Positions 43,357 through 48,621 of a DNA stretch of 48,621 nt are shown one piece after another. Every line of letters begins with the position of its first letter. Position 1 is the first letter of the stretch. The position numbers were made by a program, and so were the translations under genes. The stretch comes from Acidobacteriota bacterium (GTDB lineage: Bacteria > Acidobacteriota > Terriglobia > Acidiferrales > UBA7541), in assembly GCA_003223245.1 (NCBI GenBank), contig QHYI01000139.1, positions 1 through 48,621 of the forward strand. The letters run 5' to 3'. The notes beneath the pieces are model-generated. The model was not told where the DNA came from. It saw only the letters and a program-made list of their open reading frames with translations, and did no database searches.

Positions 43357-43780
43357 ATGACCATTCCGCTATTTCGCGTAATCTTTTGGATGGAGACAAG
43401 GCGCTTGCTCCCAGTTAAGCCCTTGCTGGTGGCGAAGTTCTCGCTCGGAACACTGGCATTTCGGGTTGTGTTCTTGTTTGCTACCGCAGTGTTGTCCGGT
43501 GCCTGGCTTCTGCCGCGCGAGGGGCCGAACGCGGGACGCTGCAAGTCCTCGCCGCGAAAATTGACATCACGCCTCCGGCGGACGCAGCTTTGCCGATGAG
43601 TGGCTACGCCAGCCGCAAGGAAGGTTTCAAAGGGATTCACGATCCCATCTCCGCGCGAGCTCTCGTGCTAAGCGACGGCGCGCGTACCGCCGCCATCGTC
43701 ACCTGGGAACTAATCGGCATACCAACCGACGTTTGGGAAGCTTTATCGCAGCGCATCGCGAAAGAAACTGGCAGTACCAC
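43357..43780 (+). pseudogene. Ceramidase-like protein, frameshifted and truncated
   Basis: The 5' part gives TLAFRVVFLFATAVLSGAWL, a signal peptide. At 43533-43535 a G3 run seems to lack one base: restoring it joins LLPREGPNAG to TLQVLAAKIDITPPADAALP. Then MSGYASRKEGFKGIHDPISA and RALVLSDGARTAAIVTWELI match the N-terminus of neutral/alkaline ceramidase-like proteins. The match stops after SQRIAKETG; the rest of the gene (about 400 residues) is absent. The catalytic region is lost, so it is not functional here. Confidence 0.6.
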
Positions 43781-44018
43781 CTCAAGGGTACGCCTGCGCA
43801 CCGCGGGGATCACAACGTGTAGGTGCGCGACTGACAGACGCATCAGCCAAACTCCTAAATCGAAAACTGTACTCCCGACCAGTGGCGCGCCGGCGCGCAT
43901 CCGTCTAATTGTTAGCCTCCCACCGAACCAGCCCCTCACAACGTACGAACCCCGCTTGGAGGGGAAAATCACGATTGCGTCAAGCACGCGAGACGCGCCA
44001 AAAAGGAGGCACAAGGAT

Positions 44019-44747
44019 ATGAGACATGCACAGCGTTGGATCGTTGCCGTGGCGAGCCTGCTCGCTTTGGCACCTTTTTCTTCCGCAAAGGTTATTTCCG
44101 CAAAAAGTCGGAGCAACGTAAAAGCGGAAAGGGATCGTCTTCAGAATTCGGGAAAGGTGATGCAGGAAATTCTCAATATTCCTGAAGCCATTCCTCAAGA
44201 CATGATGGACAAGGCTCGTTGCGTTGTGGTGATGCCGTCGGTGTTGAAAGCTGCGTTTCTTTTTGGCGGCAGTTACGGTCGCGGCACCATGGTTTGCCGA
44301 ACGGGCAAGAATTTCACCGGTCCCTGGGGAGCGCCTGCTATGTACGCGCTCGAAGGGGGGAGCTTTGGTTTCCAGATTGGCGGCGAGGCAACCGACTTCG
44401 TCTTTCTAGTGATCAACGATCGCGGCGCAGGCAGCCTGTTGCACAGCAAAATAAAGCTGGGAGCGGACGCATCCTTCGCCGCCGGACCCAAAGGGCGTTC
44501 CGCGGCAGCCGATACGGACGCCTTTATGCGAGCGGAGATTCTGAGCTACTCCCGTGCGCGCGGCGTGTTCGCCGGCGTCTCTCTGGATGGCTCGACGCTG
44601 CGGCCCGATGAACGCGCAAATCATAAGCTTTACGGCAAATCCACAAGCGCGGCAAAGATCGTCACCAAATCGCGGGTCAAGGCTCCGTCCTCGGCGCATG
44701 TTCTGCTCGCGGCGCTGCAAAAGTCATCTCCGCAGCTCAAGCGTTAG
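44019..44747 (+). CDS. SYLF (lipid-binding, YSC84-like) domain protein
   Basis: A 242-residue protein with AAGGAGG about 10 bases before ATG 44019. Signal peptide: WIVAVASLLALAPFSSAKVI. The SYLF domain spans about 50-240: MMDKARCVVVMPSVLKAAFL, FGGSYGRGTMVCR, SFGFQIGGEATDFVFLVIND, GADASFAAGPKGRSAAADTD and YSRARGVFAGVSLDGSTLRP. In eukaryotes the domain binds phosphoinositides; bacterial forms are secreted or periplasmic and not well understood. The frame is open upstream into the ceramidase remnant, but signal peptide and ribosome site show where it starts. Confidence 0.92.
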   Translation: MRHAQRWIVAVASLLALAPFSSAKVISAKSRSNVKAERDRLQNSGKVMQEILNIPEAIPQDMMDKARCVVVMPSVLKAAFLFGGSYGRGTMVCRTGKNFTGPWGAPAMYALEGGSFGFQIGGEATDFVFLVINDRGAGSLLHSKIKLGADASFAAGPKGRSAAADTDAFMRAEILSYSRARGVFAGVSLDGSTLRPDERANHKLYGKSTSAAKIVTKSRVKAPSSAHVLLAALQKSSPQLKR

Positions 44748-45326
44748 TTCATAATCCGGTTGGGGTTGGAGTCGAGCCACGATTCCTCGCGGCGCTCGGA
44801 ATGACATAGCGCAGTGCCCTGACATGAGCCGCTCCGCCCTGCCGGCCTGGCGGGGATAAATTCCAGGCGGCCATGAAAGGCAGGGAGCGCCCGCAGTCGG
44901 GCTTCAGACCTGCAAGTTTCGGCGGACAGCAAAGATGCCAGCCTAAAGGTGGCGCTACAGGGAACCTAGGCCTATAGGATTTGACAACTGGGCGCATCCC
45001 GAATACCTCGCCGAGCGGTGCAAGGGCGGTGACTGGTAACGAGCGAGCGGTGAAAACGAAGTGACTCGTGACGGGGGACTGGTGAAAGGAGCCGGGCCGC
45101 CCGGCCTGTACTGGGAATGCGGACGCGGGGAAGATGCCGCCTGGAAGGCGGCGCTAGGAAATGCCCTGCGTTGCGCTCCGGTCCTCCTCGGTCCGCATGC
45201 ACCTGGCATGCAAGGGAGGCGTGACACACCCGCGCCAGCAGCCTCGACTGAGCCGCATTCCTTCTCCAGGGTTCCTTTCTGCTGTTAGAATGGGCCGTTT
45301 CTACGTCCGCGTTAGGAAGCCGGCCC
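44748..45326. other. Intergenic region with repeat-like sequence
   Basis: 579 bases without a credible gene. It contains repeat-like pieces: AAGGTGGCGCTACAGG near 44945 and GCCGCCTGGAAGGCGGCGCTA at about 45139 (a palindrome of arms GCCGCCT and AGGCGGC), and CGGCGCTCGGAATGACAT near 44790. These resemble dispersed acidobacterial repeat units. The glgC promoter should be at its right end. Confidence 0.5.
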
Positions 45327-46568
45327 ATGTCCGATGCCATGCGGGATGCTATCGCGGTACTCCTTGCCGGAGGCCAGGGGGAACGCCTTTGGCCACTCAC
45401 GCGCGACCGCGCCAAGCCCGCGGTTCCCTTCGGCGCGCTTTACCGCATCATCGACATCACGCTCTCCAATTGCATTAACTCCAACCTGCGACGCGTCTTC
45501 ATTCTCACGCAATACAAGGCTCTCAGCTTGAACCGGCACATCCGCGCCGGGTGGTCGCTGCTGGCGGGCCTCGGCGAGTACATCGAAGTGATTCCGCCAC
45601 AGATGCGCGTATCGCAAACCTGGTATCAGGGGACAGCGGACGCGGTGTATCAAAACATTTATTCCATCGGCAGCGAGCGGTCTAAATTCGTGTTCATCCT
45701 TTCCGGCGACCACATCTACAAGATGAATTACGCCAAGATGCTCCAACAACACACCGACTCAGGTGCCGACGTCACCGTGGGCACGATTCAGGTTCCCAGC
45801 GTGCAAGCCGCCCGGCAACTTGGGGTCATTGAAGTCGACAAGGATTGGCGCATTGTCGGCTTCGAGGAAAAGCCCGCCGCTCCCAAGGAATCCCCGCACC
45901 ACCCCGGACACTGCAACGCTTCGATGGGCATCTACATTTTCAATACCCAACTGATGATTCCGGTGCTTCTGGCGGATTCCGAGGATCCCAAGTCCCATCA
46001 CGATTTCGGCAAAGACATTCTGCCGCGCATCATTACCAAGCACCGCGTTTTTGCGTACAACTTCGTGGATGAAAACGCCAAGGACGCGCTGTATTGGCGC
46101 GACGTCGGCACGCTAGACGCCTATTACGAAGCGAACATGGACCTCGTCCATGTTTCGCCGGTTTTCAATTTGTACGACAAGCAATGGCCGCTACGCACCT
46201 GGCAGCAGCAGTATCCTCCGGCAAAATTCGTCTTTGCCGATCCCGAACGCATGGGCGTGGCGCTGGATTCGATCGTGGCAGGGGGTTCGGTGATTTCTGG
46301 CGGGCGCGTCCAAAAATCAGTGATCGGCTACGACGTGCGCGTCAACAGCTACTGCGAAGTTTCGGAGGCTATCATCTACAACCATGTGAACGTCGGCCGG
46401 CACTCGCGCATCCGCCGCGCCATCATCGATCGCCACGTCAGCCTTCCCGAATACACGGAAATTGGTTACGACACGGAAGCCGACCGCCGCCGCTTCCACG
46501 TTACCGATTCCGGCATCGTCATCGTCGTGCGCCAGGAATCGCTCATCGAAGAGCCCGAATCGACGTAA
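45327..46568 (+). CDS. glgC: Glucose-1-phosphate adenylyltransferase
   Basis: A 413-residue enzyme that makes ADP-glucose for glycogen synthesis. N-terminal nucleotide-binding signature: AVLLAGGQGERLWPLTRDRA (residues 9-28); AGP signature PVLPFG-like AKPAVPFGALYRIIDITLSN; sugar-binding segments IYKMNYAKML and FEEKPA; NASMGIYIFN is the usual block. The left-handed beta helix lies at about 300-390 (IVAGGSVISGG..., SYCEVSEAIIYNHVNVGRHS). The residues match the regulated bacterial type. No other glg gene is nearby. Confidence 0.95.
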   Translation: MSDAMRDAIAVLLAGGQGERLWPLTRDRAKPAVPFGALYRIIDITLSNCINSNLRRVFILTQYKALSLNRHIRAGWSLLAGLGEYIEVIPPQMRVSQTWYQGTADAVYQNIYSIGSERSKFVFILSGDHIYKMNYAKMLQQHTDSGADVTVGTIQVPSVQAARQLGVIEVDKDWRIVGFEEKPAAPKESPHHPGHCNASMGIYIFNTQLMIPVLLADSEDPKSHHDFGKDILPRIITKHRVFAYNFVDENAKDALYWRDVGTLDAYYEANMDLVHVSPVFNLYDKQWPLRTWQQQYPPAKFVFADPERMGVALDSIVAGGSVISGGRVQKSVIGYDVRVNSYCEVSEAIIYNHVNVGRHSRIRRAIIDRHVSLPEYTEIGYDTEADRRRFHVTDSGIVIVVRQESLIEEPEST

Positions 46569-46681
46569 TCACGGGTCACATCGAGTTGCAAGCGACCGAA
46601 TCCAGTCGCGATCCCTCAGGCCTGAGCTACGGTTCGGGATGACACGCAGGAGGGCGTTGCAGCGATCAGGCAGAAGCCTGC

Positions 46682-46783
46682 CTAGCCTTTCCAGACGTAC
46701 TTGCCGCAGGAACAAGGCACGGTGTCAGTGGGATTTTTCTTCTCTAGTGGCTGCTTACAGACAGGACAATTTTTTCGCCACAT
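46682..46783 (-). CDS. 33-residue zinc-ribbon protein
   Basis: Too short for standard gene finding. The product begins MWRKNCPVCKQPLEKKNPTD and ends TVPCSCGKYVWKG. The C-P-V-C and C-S-C pairs (C6, C9, C24, C26) form a plausible four-Cys zinc knuckle. The frame is closed by a stop just upstream, so the start is ATG 46783 (ribosome site weak, GGAT). The position, 15 bases after the stop of 46799-47044 on the same strand, suggests one transcript. No named family is certain. Confidence 0.5.
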   Translation of the reverse strand: MWRKNCPVCKQPLEKKNPTDTVPCSCGKYVWKG

Positions 46784-46798
46784 ACTGCAAATCCATCA

Positions 46799-47044
46799 TT
46801 AATGAGCCAGTCCGGTCACCGATGCGGGCAGGTTCAGTTGCGCGATCATCGCGTAAAATTCTTCACGCTCCTGCAGGGCCACGAGAAGCGTCAGAACTTT
46901 GCCGTAGGCAGTAATGGTTCCCGAAAGGCGCTGAAAGTCAGGCGAATCCGGGAACGTCAAGCGTCGCTCGATGTGCGCGTCCGCCGACATCTCAAGAATC
47001 TGCTCGATGGCTATGTTCGCGAGACCTGCATCCGTTTTCATCAC
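46799..47044 (-). CDS. Hypothetical protein
   Basis: A protein of about 81 residues: VMKTDAGLANIAIEQILEMS, ADAHIERRLTFPDSPDFQRL, SGTITAYGKVLTLLVALQER and EEFYAMIAQLNLPASVTGLA. GTG 47044 has GGAGG 7 bases upstream; ATG 47041 and ATG 47074 are alternatives. It is mostly helical, with no membrane segment or known motif. I do not recognise it. Confidence 0.55.
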   Translation of the reverse strand: MMKTDAGLANIAIEQILEMSADAHIERRLTFPDSPDFQRLSGTITAYGKVLTLLVALQEREEFYAMIAQLNLPASVTGLAH

Positions 47045-47422
47045 TGGCCGGCCTCCTTCTCTTTCTTCGTACATGAATAAAGGTACTCGCAGAGCGGGCG
47101 ACGGAGATAAAGGGAATCCCCGTATTTCTGCAAGAGCGATATCCGATTTAGAGCACCAGGGTTTACCCCCCTTCGTTGAGGCTAACCCGGTCTCGGTCGC
47201 TTTGCCCGGCTCGACAAATCGAGTAGCCGCGAGCATCGCTCCATTCCTGCTAAGTTGTAATGCGAGCATGCTTGCTATTCTTTGCGCCAGCACAATCCGC
47301 ATGGAATAATTAGCTATTTTGGACACGCAAAAAATGAGTGCTTGCGGGGCAAGATAAAAGCAGGGAGTAGAAACAGAATGAAATTCGGGGGATACCGGCC
47401 CGTTTAGTTCTGGCTAGCTAAA

Positions 47423-47438
47423 GGGTGTTGCAAAACCC
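47423..47438. repeat. Candidate IS terminus
   Basis: GGGTGTTGCAAAACCC is quasi-palindromic and has the form of many IS ends. It lies 9 bases past the stop codon of the last minus-strand gene and could mark the left end of the insertion sequence. The matching right end is outside the window, so this is not proved. Confidence 0.35.
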
Positions 47439-47446
47439 CTGATTTT

Positions 47447-47827
47447 TCAAATTCCGTCGGCTGAGTCAAAAATTTCCTGGGGCAAGGTGGCTGGTTGTTG
47501 TTTTGAGCTGCCGTCTTTGACTGGCAACCGCCAATTTCCGATCGTCTTCGGTGGCCCATGGGTTTCTTGCCCGGGTGGGCCAATATTTCCCTTACTCCAC
47601 GAATCCTCGAGGACCAAAGATGACAGCGGTCCAGCACGAGCCGGATCGAATTGCGTGCTTTCGACAACCGACGCAGTGGGCGAGCCAGACGCGGGTTCTC
47701 TGCATCGATCCAACCATTGGCTTGAGCCCGAAACCTGCGACGGGTACATGCCAGCCTGCTGAATGAGGCCGAGCACCAGACACACCAGTGCCCAGCAGAC
47801 CATGGCTAACCAGAACCTTGGCTTCAT
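47447..47827 (-). CDS. Short membrane-anchored or secreted protein inside the IS
   Basis: A 126-residue protein. MKPRFWLAMVCWALVCLVLG has a strong hydrophobic stretch (residues 6-23) after a basic start, so it is a signal peptide or an N-terminal anchor. The rest is hydrophilic and Pro/Ser-rich (VSGSSQWLDRCREPASGSPT) without a known domain. ATG 47827 overlaps the DUF6788 stop by ATGA, indicating translational coupling. I do not recognise the family. A membrane passenger in an IS is unusual. Confidence 0.55.
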   Translation of the reverse strand: MKPRFWLAMVCWALVCLVLGLIQQAGMYPSQVSGSSQWLDRCREPASGSPTASVVESTQFDPARAGPLSSLVLEDSWSKGNIGPPGQETHGPPKTIGNWRLPVKDGSSKQQPATLPQEIFDSADGI

Positions 47828-48168
47828 CGTGAATCGGCCTCGCGGGCACTCTGCAAATTCCGTTCCTTATTTAGCTCCGCCAGTTCTCGTAAACATTCCT
47901 GCATTTCTTGCCAAGCGGCGACCCCCTCGCGCGTGGCCTCTTGCGCTGCCTTGGGAACATAGTAGCCGGTAGTCTTACCCTTCTCCCCGCGGTAGCTCAC
48001 ATTCAGATGCGGACCATGCTTGGGCCCTCCGCTCTGGCAATGGCAGCCCGGGCTTCCGCAAGTGCGGTAGGTTTCCGACAGCGTTCCGAAAATGGCCACC
48101 TCCGCTAGACGCGCGATTTCACTCAACAGCTTCCGCCGTCGGGCGGAAGTTCCAGCCACTTGCAGCAT
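47824..48168 (-). CDS. DUF6788 family protein
   Basis: A 114-residue protein; AGGAGG lies 7 bases before ATG 48168. It has ARLAEVAIFGTLSETYRTC, CGSPGCHCQSGGPKHGPHLN and YRGEKGKTTGYYVP, the family pattern of a Cys/His-rich N-terminal half (C-x4-C-x-C, H-GP) and a helical C-terminal half (AWQEMQECLRELAELNKERN). DUF6788 genes often accompany transposases. It starts 46 bases inside the transposase gene. Confidence 0.7.
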   Translation of the reverse strand: MLQVAGTSARRRKLLSEIARLAEVAIFGTLSETYRTCGSPGCHCQSGGPKHGPHLNVSYRGEKGKTTGYYVPKAAQEATREGVAAWQEMQECLRELAELNKERNLQSAREADSR

Positions 48169-48621
48169 GCTCGCTCCTCCTGTGCTCTTTTTTTGCGCTC
48201 CAGCCCACGGGCGATGGAGAACAGATTCTTGGTGATCACGCTCCAGCCCACGTAGCGCTGAAATCCAGGCTCTCCCTTGTAAGTAGCTCGCCACATCGAA
48301 AACGGATGCTTCAGGGTGCTGATGGTCGCTTCACAGCCAGCTCGCCAGCGCAAAGCTCGTTTGAACCAACGCTGTTTCTGCCGTTCCGCGCGCTTCCGCG
48401 ACAAACGCCCACGCGCCGGCAGCGCCACCTTCTCGACTCCCCGGGCCTCGGCCTCGCTCTCATTCTTGGCGGAAAAAAATCCGCGATCGGCCGTGGCCAT
48501 CTTCGGAAGGTGCCCAAAGCAAGCCTGATGTTGGTCGAGTGCCGGCATCCAGGAGTTGCTGTCTGCGGCATTGCCCTCCAGAATTTTATAACCGCTCACG
48601 ATGCCATGCTCCACTTCGTCG
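48123..48621 (-). CDS. Transposase, C-terminal part (ISNCY-like, DDE)
   Basis: The frame runs off the window end. Visible sequence: MEHGIVSGYKILEGNAADSN, ACFGHLPKMATADRGFFSAK, EKVALPARGRLSRKRAERQK, RWRAGCEATISTLKHPFSMW and RYVGWSVITKNLFSIARGLE. The Asp in MATADRGFFS and the Glu in RAGCEATISTLKH are the second D and the E of the DDE triad. This matches ISNCY-type transposases. About the first two thirds of the protein is outside. Confidence 0.85.
   Translation of the reverse strand, partial: DEVEHGIVSGYKILEGNAADSNSWMPALDQHQACFGHLPKMATADRGFFSAKNESEAEARGVEKVALPARGRLSRKRAERQKQRWFKRALRWRAGCEATISTLKHPFSMWRATYKGEPGFQRYVGWSVITKNLFSIARGLERKKRAQEERACCKWLELPPDGGSC

Larger units (their letters stand above)
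47423..48621 (-). mobile_element. Insertion sequence, partial (transposase, DUF6788 and cargo-like gene)
   Basis: This block holds the C-terminal part of a DDE-type transposase, an overlapping DUF6788 gene and a coupled short gene. All three are on the minus strand and overlap by ATGA-type joins. The left limit is the candidate terminus at 47423; the 5' end of the transposase and the right terminus lie beyond 48621. Confidence 0.6.

Noticed and set aside
43590-44747. Single long frame that would fuse ceramidase-like sequence to the SYLF domain
   Set aside because: The SYLF gene has its own signal peptide and strong ribosome site at 44019, and about 240 bases of non-coding character separate the two; chance read-through.
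45161-45478. 105-residue + strand frame overlapping the glgC start
   Set aside because: No ribosome site, poor composition, and glgC occupies the region in another frame.
1-48621. tRNA, rRNA and CRISPR arrays
   Set aside because: No T-arm consensus in a cloverleaf context, no rRNA core sequence and no regularly spaced direct repeats were seen.

Overview
The window reads as chromosomal DNA of a diderm, fairly GC-rich bacterium, most likely an acidobacterium (Acidobacteriota). Evidence for a diderm is an Omp85/BamA-like protein, a SurA-like chaperone and a TamB-like protein in one operon. Pointers to Acidobacteriota are a lone MacB/FtsX-type permease without an ATPase partner (the ADOP family typical of this phylum), a UvrC-like protein lacking the nuclease half, a complete argRCBDFGHJ cluster, and many short GC-rich palindromes between genes. 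This assignment rests on family knowledge and gene content; no search was run.

Layout. 1-8.8 kb (mostly + strand): 3' end of rpsA, an IHF/HU gene, a HIT protein, an acyl-CoA dehydrogenase, a UvrC-like protein coupled to an aldo/keto reductase, an alpha/beta hydrolase (-), a PilZ protein, a small hypothetical and a HAD phosphatase. 8.8-11.2 kb (-): a small membrane protein, uppS, and a winged-helix regulator/membrane-protein pair; two near-identical 19-bp palindromes lie upstream of the pair and upstream of uppS. 11.4-17.3 kb (-) is accessory and damaged: DUF1697 gene, a methyltransferase with three frameshifts, a RibD/DHFR-like reductase, a CPBP membrane protein, a DUF1697 remnant, and an ADOP permease destroyed by an 80-bp inverted duplication. 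17.3-21.3 kb (-): operon of amino-acid permease, kynureninase-like PLP enzyme, Pcm and a GT2 glycosyltransferase. 21.5-24.8 kb: DUF2059 protein (+), then AraC regulator, truncated cupin and zinc alcohol dehydrogenase (-). 24.9-32.8 kb (-): Omp85 -> SurA-like -> TamB, all overlapping, a probable outer-membrane biogenesis operon. 32.9 kb: ThiF/MoeB-type E1 enzyme. 34.5-43.3 kb (+): argR-C-B-D-F-G-H-J, preceded by ARG-box-like sites over the argR promoter; this covers cyclic arginine synthesis from glutamate except carbamoyl phosphate. 43.3-44.7 kb: a broken ceramidase-like gene and a SYLF protein. 45.3-46.6 kb: glgC. 46.7-47.1 kb (-): a 33-residue zinc-ribbon protein and a hypothetical. 47.4-48.6 kb (-): end of an insertion sequence with the C-terminal part of a DDE transposase, a DUF6788 gene and a short secreted or membrane-anchored protein.

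The most notable features are the paired 19-bp operators linking a regulator to uppS, the fold-back inverted duplication in the ADOP gene, the seven-POTRA Omp85 operon, the UvrC-like protein that keeps its Fe-S cysteines but lacks nuclease motifs, the overlap of ARG boxes with a near-leaderless argR promoter, and the cargo-like genes in the IS. Single-base indels at short homopolymers recur in broken genes, so sequencing error must be excluded before calling those genes dead.
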